From the NCBI GenBank assembly GCA_013397075.1, contig VWZS01008203.1:558001-622000 (forward strand): a stretch of DNA of 64,000 nucleotides, in the 5' to 3' direction. Below, piece by piece: positions 24,001-36,300 of this stretch. The DNA comes from Rhabdornis inornatus (lineage: Eukaryota > Chordata > Aves > Passeriformes > Rhabdornithidae). The notes below the pieces were generated by a model, which was not told the origin of the DNA, did not search any database, and worked only from the letters and a program-made list of their open reading frames with translations. Numbering within the stretch: the stretch's first letter is position 1; each line of letters begins with the position of its first letter. The position numbers were made by a program, and so were the translations under genes.

Positions 24001-26656
24001 TATTCCAAAGACAGTTGTGCCTAAATGCTACATTAAGCAATTTTCAGATCTTTAAAACTGACTTGTAAGTATAATTTTGCATTGGATTCTTAAAGAGAAT
24101 CAGTCAACAGTATTAATTTAAATTAAAGCATAAAGATTAAGGGAACCAAGGCAGAATTTTTCATGCCTATAAAAGGGTGTTTAACATGACTCGGTGAAAT
24201 TTTCTCCTTGAATAGCAAAGGGAGGAACTAGGCACACACTCAGTTTCTAGAGCTTTATGGTATTAACAGTACTTGTCAGTTATGGCTCCGCAGGTGGTAC
24301 TTGTATCAAGTAAACTCAGTAGTCTGTTGATGATGTTATTCAGTCGTAGGCAAGAGGCTACAGAAGTAGTGGATTCTTTAGAATGTGGTAGAAAATGATA
24401 AGGCTTCTCTGCTTGTCTTCCTTACTTACTGCCATCTATAACAGCAAAATCATAGCAGGTGTTTCAGGCAACATGTCTTCAGCAAGAGATTTCTCTATCC
24501 AGTCTAATCCAGCTTGCCACAAAGCAAAGTAGCTGCTTAAACAATCACATTTTTGTGTTAATTTATGTCCCTTTGAAACTAGTCAAAAATTTAATAAAAA
24601 GTGATTGTAAAACATGAACCATATTTGTGAATAGCAACACCAGAAATAAATGGCTTTTCTATTTGTCCGAAAAAATCTGTATCTAACCTGTGATGTAGGG
24701 AAGCCCTCGAAATTTGGTCCACCTTGGACTTGTACTGGGTTAAGTAATTCCAGGTACCTTTGGTCATGTTTGTTGCTACAAATCATTGCCTTAGAAATTC
24801 CTGCAGTTACAGAGTGGTCAGAAACAAGACCATGTCTCAGTTCTCATGGACTCCATTTGCCTGTCCTGTAGCAACTGGATAGCCATTCCAGCAAGCTAGA
24901 TCTCTTGTGAACAAATGGAAAGGAACTAACATACCTAGTTCTTTAGAATGAATTCATGATGACATTATAAGTGGTATTAGCACTTGCAGATATTTCTTCT
25001 TGGTGGAAACTGAAATCAGGAAAGAGGGGTTCTCTTGCTGTATTCTACCTGACAACTGGTGTCTCCAACTTTTTTTTAATATTGGAGTGGTACAGAAGTC
25101 ATCTAAATAGGCATGCTACTAGCCCTCAACCTGCTAGGTTTTTATATCCACAATAAATTTTTCCATTGTTTTGCACAGAATATTTACTTTCAGAGTTTCA
25201 GCCAAAATATTATTTACCAATAAATTGGATGTCATGTATGCTGAATGTGACAAAAAATGGCATCTTAAATCCAAAATGAAATAATAACAATATTTTCCGC
25301 TACAGTCAGGGGTAGCATTCATGCCACTAATGCATGTTTAGCTAAATACTTGCAATTGCAGCATGACACATATCTCATTCTTGCCTCCATGTCTTAGGAC
25401 AGAAACTTTCAAGCTGTTTATTTGAATTGCTGTCCCAAAAAGTATCCGGGGTTGCCACAAAACAGAACTAAACTAGAAAGGTCCACAGCACACTCATCAG
25501 AGTGGAAGGTGCCAAGCTTTTCTCTAGGAAGTTGGTCATTCATTGTGTTACCTAAAGAGGTCACTCCACTACAATTCTACTTGTTCTCTGAATTGCAAAA
25601 TCCCTTCCATGCTGAATTATTCTCCTCATTGCTCCTGGGGCAGACTCTGCCTCCCACTGTAACAAGATTAAGCTCATTCCATAGCTGTCTGGACACTACC
25701 TTGGGATCTTGGCAGGCTTCCTGCCTTGCTGAAACCAAGATGAAGCATCTGCTGTGCCATTATAAAGTCTTGGCATATGCATCCCTTAAGAAAGGACATT
25801 GTGACATAACCAGTGGAGTACAAAAGCCCTTACTGACTTAAAAACCCACAGGGCTATTGCCATCTGTTTATTAATTAGGTGCACTAGGTCCTGACTGTTA
25901 CATATGGAATGAACCAGGCTGCTGGTGGCTCAGTCCACTGGAATGCTCTGGTTATAAGGAAAGATTTTTAAGAAATACAAAATAAGTGTCCTTGTTTGAA
26001 TTGCCCAGTCAATGTCTCTCAGTGTTATAAATCCAAGTAATTATTCCACTCCTCTACTAAAAGGTTTGGATGAGCCTTCTGTTCCTGTCTTGTTATTAAA
26101 TCTATATTACATTAGGGCACACCACTATAGGGTAGAATGATAGTTTCAGCTTTCTTCCTCATACCTTCACAGTTTTCTCACCATGACATGTCAGTGGGTT
26201 TTTCTGTTTTAATCAGTCAAGATCATTGTTACCCTGTGTGTAGAATCTCCTACTGAAACTATTCATTCAGCAAGCAAAAACTCCCTAAGAGCCCATGGAT
26301 ATTTTAACATATATTCTTATACATTCTATGTTTGTTTGAAATACATGCCCACCAAAGCTGCAAAAAATCTGCATGTGTCTTCTGGAGCATTGTAAAACTG
26401 GCAATGTGTTCTTAGACTGATTATTATTATTAAATTTCAATTCCTTATATAAGCATATAATTCACAGAATTCATGATATACCCACTTTGTAGCTTACACC
26501 TTCTATCTCTTGGAAGAGAAGATCTTCTAATCATGATTCTTGAGGCATTTTAGCACCCTCCTTCAATGGAACAAGAAGGCAGTGGGAATCTCAAGTTGGC
26601 CCTTCCTCTCTGCGTCCTTCCAAGTCAGGCAAAACTTCTGTGTGGCCAGAAGGCAG
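21042..26656. other. AT-rich non-coding stretch
   Basis: No gene recognised. A short tandem duplication lies at 22989-23035: two copies of a 22-25 bp unit containing GAAATTAAACCTAAG. A plus-strand frame of 139 codons (25422-25841) is the longest non-repeat frame in the window. It has no domain I know and no exon-like signals, so I do not call it. Confidence 0.5.
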
Positions 26657-26750
26657 ATCACAGAATCACAGAATGGTCTGGCTGGAAATGGACTTTTAAA
26701 GATAGTCTACCCCACCTGCCTTGGGCAGAGTCATCTTTCACTCATTATTG
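26657..26750 (-). mobile_element. CR1 LINE 3' tail fragment
   Basis: On the plus strand it begins ATCACAGAATCACAGAATGG, the reverse complement of the terminal CR1 ATTCTGTG-type repeat. Next come the diverged equivalents of the GGAAGGGACCT, CTGCC.TGGGCAG and CACTAGACCAGG blocks. It is a 5'-truncated copy of about 90 bp, the usual fate of CR1 insertions. Confidence 0.75.
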
Positions 26751-27667
26751 GGTATACACCCATTGCACAGGCAAGAGCCTATAAATTGTCAGGTTTTTTT
26801 TCTAAGACTTGAAATAGTAGCGTACTTCCTTACAGCACCTCACAGGATAAATAGATATGATTCTGCATGAGAGTTGAATAATTCCCAAGTATAAACCCTT
26901 CCAGTAAAAATATTTCTACATCTGACAAAATATCACTAATGTAGCAAATACTGCAGAAAATATATGTGCTACTGCAGAAAACCCTAGACAATTCCTTCAG
27001 AATTAAACCAATACTATTTCAATGTAACTGCATCCTGACCTCTAGAAATGGGGTTGTTTAAGATTCTTAAAAGTGTTTCTTGATTGCCATATTGCACAGT
27101 TTCAGGTAGGACTGATTAATGAATAAACTGATCCATACTTCTATCTACAGAGTATTTTTATTTTCAAGATCTAAAACAGTTTCATGGAGCCTGGAGCAAA
27201 ACAGAAGGAATCTTGCAATACAGCAAGCTTGAACTTTAAACCTCTGTGGAAATGAATTATGCATATGGATTGTATGTACAGTTTTAAGCTTTAGAAATAA
27301 TTTTGTTTGTGGCTATTGATGATAGAGATGCAGCTCCAGAGTGTTAATGTGAGTTAACACAAGCCTGTGGGAGCTAACATTGCTAAGAAAAGGAATTAGA
27401 CAAAGGAAGTAAAACTGTTAATTGGCAGGCAAAGTGGATTTTTCCTTGTGATTGAAATAGGTGAAGAAAAGGCAACTTTAAACAAGAAAAAAAGCTATCC
27501 TGCAAATTTATCAACTTTCCAACATTAGAATGAAAAACTGAACTATCCAATCAAAACAGTCAGCAGGTACTTTAATTTTAAAGAAGTAAATAACCAATAA
27601 AGAATACAAATATAGGATTTTGGTTTTTCCGGGAAATTTTTGCACTGGAGAAGATGACAGACCAGAG
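26751..27667. other. AT-rich spacer
   Basis: No gene or repeat recognised. Confidence 0.5.
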
Positions 27668-27793
27668 AATATACTGATTTGGAAGGGACCCACAAGGATC
27701 ACCAAATCCAACTTCTAAGTGAATTGCCCATACGTGGATATAACACCTACCCTAGCTTTTATTAGCACCATGGTACAACCAACTGAGCTAATG
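27668..27793 (-). mobile_element. tRNA-Ile-derived SINE with CR1-like tail (TguSINE1 type)
   Basis: Read on the minus strand, the head matches tRNA-Ile(AAT): TAGCTCAGTTGGTT (A box), then ATGGTGCTAATAA, which covers the anticodon loop with AAT, then a decayed B box, then ACGTATGGGCA in place of CGTACGGGCCA. It continues into a tail containing GTGGGTCCCTTCCAAATC, similar to CR1 3' ends. A tRNA-Ile head on a CR1-type tail is the structure described for zebra finch TguSINE1, which is mobilised by CR1. The copy is diverged and would not work as a tRNA because both ends of the acceptor stem are damaged. Confidence 0.82.
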
Positions 27794-30341
27794 AAATACT
27801 TAATTTCTATTCAAATATGAAAGCCTGTATACTGTTGTCAATACATTTCTTAATATAAATATAATTAAAATAATAAATCCTCTCAGGTTTAACGCTAAGG
27901 TTTTCACTGCTTTATTTAGCAGGTGAAAAGGATTTTCTTGCAGAGAAATGGTGCTGTACAATCTGCTTTTTCAATATCTTTTTTGTAGTATACATTTGGT
28001 TACAATATTAATTACTTTGATGTGAATCAACACCTCTTTTATTCAATGCAAAACTTTTTATTTTCTAGAATAGCTATTGTTTAGGCACCATGATTGTGTT
28101 GTGGAACAAGGGATCAGTGATCTTAGTGTACAAAAACATTGTTTCAGGACTGTGCATTTCAATAAGAACATGGCACAGATTTATTTCTTTATGATGGAGT
28201 TATCAACCTGTAGGTGATGTTTTCACTTGTCATATTTGATCTCACACTTCTCATCTGTAGCCCAACTGCAAAAATACGTTAGTACTCAAGACTTATCCAC
28301 CACCTTAGAATTTTCCAGATAACTGAAGGTTGTTCTCTGTCAAAAGTCAACATTTCTGGTCTTTTAAATACTGGAAGAAACAACATTAACATCCAGTAAT
28401 GATAGCAAGTTAAACAAAATAGCTTTATATGGTACATCTGAGAATAATGTTGTAAATATAGAGGCATATTCTACAATACAGCTTACTCTAGGCAAGTTTA
28501 AATTATTCATTTTACTTGTAACTATTTATGTATTTATACATATGTGTGTATATATATATAACCCCTTATAGTCTTAAAATAGATTATGTATAAAACGTCA
28601 TCACCCTATAGCAGATGAATGAGTCCAAAAAAGTACATGTATAAATCTTCTGAATAAGGAAAGAAATTTTTAAGTGTATTGATTTGTCTAAAGTGTTAAA
28701 TTACATAATAGCCATATACTAAAGCATTGAATAATTTAAGTAAATCAATGGTTTCTGAATTTCATACAAGTACAAACTTATTAGGCAATAAAATAAATCA
28801 ATAGAATAAAAAAATGAGTAGTATGTAATGATGAATGTATGAGCTGATAATAACCAGAGGCAAAAACTCTATCATTGTAAAAAACAACTTTCAGTCATTT
28901 TTTCTCTATTATTCCGATCAGAAAACATGGTACTCTGTAGCCAATTGATTTTAGACTTTAAGTAACTTTTCATTTGAAAGGCACCTCACAGAAGCAAAAG
29001 TATAACTTTTTCAAATTAACATCCTGGGTACAGAATAGTAATGCATATTAACTTCTGTTAAAAATATTTCATGCAGTTTATGGTTCCTAAACAATGACAT
29101 ATTCTGAAGACCTAAAGGAAGCATCACTTCCATTCTTCAATGACTGCCACAATGATTTCTTTAATTGATGTCTCCTGGGCAGAAAGCCCAGGTTTCAGAT
29201 GTTAAAACTTTTTAAATGTCAAACTTCATTTTTTTGTTGACAATACTTCTGGCTACCTTCCAGAAAGTTAAGAGTTAAAAAAAAAAAAAAAGCATACATT
29301 TTAAAACTGTTCATAACATTTACCAGAAAAAAATATGCACAATTAACTATTAAAGTGAAAAAAAATAGTGTATCTACAGAGGACAATTTACAATGTTTTT
29401 TATAGTGATATTCGTTAAACCAAATTAATTCTTGCTTGCTGGTAAAAGTATTTAATCGAAACTTCTCATTATAAATTGCATAATACTGTATTCATTCAGA
29501 GATTGTGGACTCAAAAATTTTCTACAACCACTATGAAGAACTTACATAACTCTAAATATAAGTGGTTATACTACCAGATTAACCAGTATCTTGCCTTCAA
29601 GGCTCACGTCTGAAACCACAATAAGAACAGAATAATTTATTCTGCAAAGCCATATGAAGAAGTATGATTGGTTGGTTGTTGTTTCTTTTAAAAATAGAAT
29701 AAATGAAGAAGTCGTCAGTATTAATACTGACAGACATATACAGACATAAATATTATATCTACATGAGCCATATTTTATATATTTTTATCCCACATATGTA
29801 AGAGGCTTTCTAAACAAGGTGTTGGGTGTTTTCCTCAGAACACTTTGTTTCACAAAAGCTAAGTCAGTCATAATAATTAAAAGGTACTTTAAAATATAAA
29901 TCATACTTTCTGTACCTCTCTCTGTTGATCTTACAAGATTCAGCAGTAGCCAGTCACATCACTTCGAGGAAAGAGAGCTCTATTTTGGATTTGTTCAAAA
30001 GAAGGGAAAATAATAACTACAGAAACATGAACCCTCTACTTTTTATTCTAATTCAGTGTTTCTTCATACAAGCAAATTTACATCATTAAAGATTCTATGT
30101 AAAAGGTGTGACTCTGACTCAGGGATTTGAAATCCATCTTATATAAAATGCACTGTTTATGAAAATTCAATATATGTACCTACTGTTACACTTTTTAAGA
30201 AAATATGAAGAAAGATTATGCTAACCCTGTATGACAAAATAATCTTCAAAATTTTCACTAGCTTCTAAATAAGGGATTAACTCTGTTTAAAGTTGCTGAT
30301 AGTCAAAATACTGTTACAAACTTTTAACTGAGAAATATGAA
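27794..30341. other. AT-rich non-coding stretch
   Basis: No gene recognised. A GTGTGTATATATATATA tract lies at about 28543-28560 and a 15-bp A-run at about 29278-29292. Confidence 0.5.
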
Positions 30342-30366
30342 CAAAGAAGTATCAGCTACTTCTTTG
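30342..30366. repeat. Perfect 10-bp inverted repeat
   Basis: The arms CAAAGAAGTA (30342-30351) and TACTTCTTTG (30357-30366) surround a 5-nt loop (TCAGC). It is weak alone, since 10-bp arms can arise by chance in 64 kb. Confidence 0.6.
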
Positions 30367-31036
30367 ATGAAAATCCTTCTTTAACTAAATACATTATCTA
30401 CAATTTTGAAAGGTAGATGAAGTCTTTTTCTACAGATATGTAATTACAAATTTATTGCAGAAATAACTCATTATCTTTTTTCCCTGAATGTCATTATATT
30501 TACTTGCTTCTCTATATATTCAGTTCTGAAACATACTTCTTGTCAGTTTTGGATTACTGACAGCAAATTGCCACTTTTTCCATTGTCTTAGCTACTTCTG
30601 CAGCAAGAGTTCCAGTAATTATATGGTGAATTTGATGCAGTTATCTCAGTTTAATATATAAATATATGCTAATATGGAATTCCATATAAGAAAAGGCAGA
30701 AAGCCTGTTTATTGGACCCAACTGGCAACAGAAAGAATATTACACTTTTCAAAAATATTATGCAGCTTTGCTAAAAAGGCACCAGAATATTCAGGTGTTA
30801 CAGAATGGAGAGGTTCTAGACCCTACTTTCAGCACATAATCCTTCATAACCCACTGTTTCACAATAAATTTTTGACATAGATCCAGATGAACTGTTTCAA
30901 ATAAAATTTTTAGAAGATGTAAAAAAAAGAATAAAAAAATCAGTATTTCCAAATTAGTGCAGACAAATGTCTTCCTTGGAGATCCACTACTCTAGTCTTC
31001 AAAACATGTTTGTCCTCAGCAGGATAGACAATTGCG
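30367..31036. other. AT-rich spacer
   Basis: No gene or repeat recognised. A 68-codon frame at 30674-30880 has no identifiable domain. Confidence 0.45.
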
Positions 31037-32275
31037 AATCATAGAATGGTTTGGATTGGAAGAGATCTTAATAACCTAGACCTCCACCATGGGCACCATA
31101 GGCGGGGACACTTTCACTTGACCAGGTCGCTCAGAGATCCTATGGAACCTCTTTGCACACCTCCAAGGATGGTGAACCCACAGATTTTCTGGGCAATGGG
31201 TTGCGGTACTTCACTACTCTCACAGTAAAGAATTTCTTACTGACACTTAATCTCCTTTCAATTTAAAACCATTCTCTCTTGTCCTAGCACTCTCTGCTTG
31301 TGTAAAAAGTCACTCTCCTTTTTGTAAGCCCCCTTTCAACATGGCAAGGCCTCGATGAGCTCTCTGCACAAACTTTTCTTCAGACTGAGCAACTCCAGTT
31401 CTCTCAGTGCGCCTTCATTGCAAAGGATCTCCAGCCCTCTGAGACTCTTCGTGGACCTCCTCTGAACCCAGTCTAATAGATCTGCACCTTTCTTGTACTG
31501 AGGATCCCAGAGCTGGACAAAGTACTCCAGGTGGAGTCACACAAGAGCAGAATAGAGAGGAAGAATCACCTTCCTCAACTTCCTGGCCACTCCTCTCTTG
31601 ATATAGCCCAGGATGTGGCTGGCCTTCTGGGCTGTGAGCACATGGTGCTTACTCATGTCCAGTTTTTCATCCACAAGAATCCCCAGGTCCTTCTTGGCGG
31701 GGCAGTTCTCACAAGTCCTTCTCCCAGTCTGTATTCATGTCTGGAATTGCCATTATCCAGGCGCAGTGCCTTGCACGTGTTGAACTTCATGAGGTTCTCA
31801 TGGGCCCGCTTCTCATGTTTGTCCACATGTCCTGGATGTCCTGTCCTTCAGGCCTCTGAACTCCATCACTCACTTTGATGTCATCTACTCTCAGTCTCAC
31901 CATGTCATTGATAAAGATATTAAAGAGTACCAGTCCCCAAACAGAGACCTGAGGGACATGCTTGTCACTGGCCTCTGGATGAGTCCATCCAGCCAGTAGT
32001 TTATCCACCGAAAATTCCACCCTTCAAATCCATGTCCCTCCAATTTGGAGATAAGGATATCAGATGTTACTGTCTTTCAGATGACTAGGTAGATGACATC
32101 AGTTTGTTTCCCCTTGTTGACTGCTGTGTTATTGTAGAAGGCCAGCAGAATGGTCAGACATGATTTTCCCTTGTGAAGTTGTGCTGGCTGTCTCAGATCA
32201 CCTCCTTCATTTGCATATGTCTTAACATTGCTTCCATGAGGATCTGCTCTGTGATCTTCTGAAGTACAGAAATGA
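31037..32275 (-). mobile_element. CR1 LINE, 5'-truncated, about 1.2 kb, degenerate reverse transcriptase
   Basis: The plus-strand left end AATCATAGAATGGTTTGGAT is the reverse complement of the CR1 3' tail. Moving right, the reverse complements of successive CR1 3' blocks appear, up to the region encoding KIMEQILLEA-like sequence near 32250. In the minus-strand frame covering 31787-32020, a LVLFNIFINDM motif stands for reverse-transcriptase motif GPVLFNIFINDLD. It is followed too closely by a DD pair: roughly eight residues usually found between them are missing. Many frame breaks make it a dead copy. Confidence 0.88.
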
Positions 32276-33234
32276 ATGAATGAGCATGGGGAAGAGTGTC
32301 TTGATGGGAAAATGGACTTTATTCCTTAGTTATCAATTTCCACACATTGTAATGCATGTAGGTTTTGATTTAACTTTGTGTATATTTGAAATGCAGTTTT
32401 AAAATGGAATTTCAGTTTCTCTTTTTTGAAGAAATATCTGGTTTAATCACCCACAAATAGTGAGAAAGCTCATTACAAACATCAGTTGGGAATAGTCAAG
32501 ACCTTCATACAATGGCAGAAATTTACTTATGATATTTTTTGAGAAATTTTCTATTAGAGTATAAGTACTTAGTAGCAGCAGTAAAAGACATGGAAATTCA
32601 CTGTTAATAAGAGACTATATAATACCATCGTATCTATTTTTATATGCCCTCCTTCTATTTTTATATGCCCAGCCACACAGGCAAGACTCAACTCTTCAAA
32701 TAATTTTAATGAATACAACACAATTGTGACTACAGAATTTTACATTTATGTTGTATGGGAAAATAACAATAAGAATCTTTCTATTCTAAATGAACATTAT
32801 TACACAGGTTTGTTGCCCTGGTGTTTTTTGCCTTCTGATGTTGACATATTCTTTTATACTTTCTCACACTTTTTCTGATAAACAGAGGATTGTTTGCATT
32901 TCTCTTTGGAGGAAGAAAGGATTGATTGACATAGTGATGGGCCAGTGGAGTCTCTTCATCACTGTCCAATCCATGATCATTGTTAGATTTCCATAAATAG
33001 TCATGTCATGTAAAAAAAGTTCTCTTTTCCTGCTCAACCAACCTGGAGTCAGGTGTGTGTCTCTCTCTCTTTCTGTGTGCGTCACAACGACCACACAGGT
33101 TCTCTTGTCTTTATAGTCCAGCTTGTATTACAGCTACTGATGAAACCCATACACCTTGCACAAAACAAGAAAAGCACATTCTGGCAAATATTTGGAATAT
33201 CCTGGCTTCCTTCTTTATTTAACATTATTTCTTT
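32276..33234. other. AT-rich spacer with a small tandem duplication
   Basis: A 17-bp unit (TCTATTTTTATATGCCC) occurs at 32633-32649 and again at 32654-32670, with 21-bp spacing. A CT/GT-rich tract lies at about 33052-33080. No gene seen. Confidence 0.5.
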
Positions 33235-33313
33235 GGGTTGGTTGGCTGGCTGGTTTGGTTTGGTTTGGTTTGGTGGTTTTTGTCGCTGGTTTTGGTGTTG
33301 GTTTGGTTCTGTT
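33235..33313. repeat. (GGTTT)n-like G/T-rich low-complexity tract
   Basis: GGTT and GGCT units lead into about four GGTTT units near 33252-33275, then irregular G/T sequence. The Trp/Phe/Gly-rich frame across it is an artefact of composition. Confidence 0.8.
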
Positions 33314-36300
33314 GGTGCTTTCTCAGTCCTTGATGTATCTATTATTTTTCTAACACTACTGTATAAGATCCTCCTACTGAGCAAAACATACTCCACCAGG
33401 AGATATCCAAATGATGCTGATTGCAGAAAATCCTCTGGAAATGTAAGACAAAGTTTTCAATGCACTGTACAAAGGGAGAAGTATTCAAACAGGAATGAAC
33501 CTTTCTTGTTCACTTCCACTTAATGAAGTATCTGAATGTACAGAATAACAGCCCTAATTTGTTACTTTAATGCAATTGCTTGATTTCATGAATATGCTTT
33601 AGAACTGTTTGCTCTAAGAGTAAATCTGCAGAGGGTAGTTAGTATTTCCTATAATTAATTTTCTGTGTTGAGGCTGAAAATGTAGCACACCATATATATA
33701 ATCTTGTTCTAGGGAAAATTCCCTCTTCGCACTTTCCTTCCATGTTCTAGACGAAATGCATTTGCCCCATATTTCACTTTGGCTTCAATGACACACCCTG
33801 CTCCTCTGCATATCTATCCTGAACAGATCAGTGTAGAAACAGTTACCTTGGTAAGGGGATACTGCTCTAATTCTGTCTCATTTCAGTCTCTTTCCTTGAT
33901 TCATGTTGCTACCTACTGGAACACGGACAGTGTAAAGGACAGTCAAAAACTGACCAGAGTAAATGTAACAAGCAGTACATGGTTAGGGTACAAATACTTT
34001 GAAACTACAAAAATGTGAGTAAAACTCCCAGTTCATATCAAGTTGTCTCGATGCAGAACCTTCCTACTGGGAATACAGGTTCCAAGAGTATATTTTGAAA
34101 AATTACAAGTTAGTACATTTTAAAATGGAACACTTAATGAATACCCACTGTCAGACTTCAGTGAAAACAATGACATATCTAAGCATATATAACTGCCAAA
34201 TTTTCACTACTTTGTCATTTAGTTAAAATACCACTGGATTTTAACAATTTCATCTGACTTGCAGACTTCCACTAGAAACATCCAAGTCGCATTGGTGTCT
34301 TCTCATATTTGACCCCTAATCTTCATATATAGAGTCTGAAACTAGAATATTATATTGTAAAATAATACTCTTTCAGTCTTAAGCTGCAAGTCATTTATTT
34401 ATTGATGTTAGAGTTATTTCTGAAGCAGGTAATATGTATCCTTTAGGTGGGGAAATCATAAGTCGCCACTGCTGTAGGAAACTCAGAACGTGTTGGATTC
34501 CTCAGTTTACCAAGTCATTATAAAAATGTGGATTAATTCATGATCAGACCCTAAATCATTCATAGTGCTGAACCACAAAAAAAATAATTGAAAATAATTT
34601 TATTTTATCATGCTTTTCCACCAAGGTTAGTCCAGTTTTCAGATCCTGGATTTGGATTTCTTAATAGAATATGATTTACAGGCACAAATTTAATGTGGAA
34701 TAAAGCTGTTTGTTATATTTATTCAGGTGTGTCTTCACAGAGGTGGTCTGTGAATATGTTCATGTGGTTGGGAATTAATCTAGGGAGTAATTAGTTCAAC
34801 TTCTCAGAGTCACTTCAGCATTGGGGATTGACAGTAATAGAAGTACTAAGTAGAAATTTTTAATCTTCTAACAATTATAAAAGAGACAAGCTATCAGAAG
34901 TTGCATTAGTAGAGAAAACATTCTAAGCCATCTAAAACTAGCATTGAGAACACTTTAAACAAAAAGCAAACATACAGGTCCATGAATGAAAGAGGAACTT
35001 CTGGATGGCAAAATATAGATTTTAATATTTTTAGCCTCTTCCTAATCCTCAGTTATCAACATAAGTTGTGTATATAGCATATTAAAACAACTATAAGTTA
35101 AGAATTGTGAGAATTGTTAAAAAGGAATTTCACTGAACTGAACCTTGGTAAAGACAAACTACAAGCAGATGACAAAGACAATGAGAGGAATAGACGTTGT
35201 TAGTGGTAAACATTCAAGAGGAAGTATGCAGGAAATTTATATTCAGATACATAATCAATAAATTACAGATATGAAATAGCATTTGCCCATTTCCAAATAT
35301 ATTTTTTTAACACTGACTGCAATTATCCATAATATTTATAATAATCTTCTATTCTCAGAGGTGTGGATGACATTAAATACTATCAAACATAGAATTTCTG
35401 AAATCCTGAACTAAAACTTGGTGCATGAAAATAATAGAAAAGTAAAAGGAAGAGGAAAAGCTCTAAAGAAAGTATAGCAATTACATACGATTGCCAGTAA
35501 TTAATTTGCTCATATTATTCTGGTATTTTGATTAGGTTTAATGAGAAGCTGTAGAAAAATAGATTAATATTAAATTGATGCCTAGAGACTTTTAGCTTTT
35601 TATACATTCTTTATATCTTTGTAGCTTAGTAGGTGTTTAATATATAGCTGTATAGTTTTAAACACTTTCTCACATTTGGAACAGTAGATTACCCTTTCTC
35701 GCACTTTGCACCATCTTCTTAAAATTCTGTTGAGTCTTATTTCAAAAAAGTGATGTCTAACAAGGACACCCTGTTCTGCACTAGCAGCTGAGACACAAAA
35801 AAATATAAGATTAAGAGCACTTGCAGAGACTCCAAGGTGCAGCCCAGGCCTCAGCTACCAGGAAAACCAGTTTGCTATTGGATGTACTTGCTAGATAGAC
35901 TAATTAATTAAATTTATAAAAATTGTAATAATCCAATGTCATGCATACACATACCCGTATTTTGTGCACCTGAAAACTTTTACTAAAGAACTACTCTATA
36001 TTACCATCTTTCATATTGTTTGGAAAGTTTGTCTTTTGATTCCAGGCAACAAAATCATCAAAGCACTTTCATGTCATTGAATCAAGGAAGACTTATATCA
36101 ATTCCCAAGTAAATGGTGAATAAAATAAGTATTTTTATGATTATTTTTCAATTAATACAAAAGGACCAATTTAGGATGGATTCTTTGATACTTCAAAGAA
36201 ATTTTACAAGCTATTCTTTGAATTTACAGGATAGGAAAAAAGCGTATGAGAACACATTTAGTCTATGAAAAGGCTTGTTTGCACATATATAGATGTTAAA

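Noticed and set aside
31531..31878. 115-codon plus-strand frame
   Set aside because: It is the antisense of a minus-strand CR1 element.
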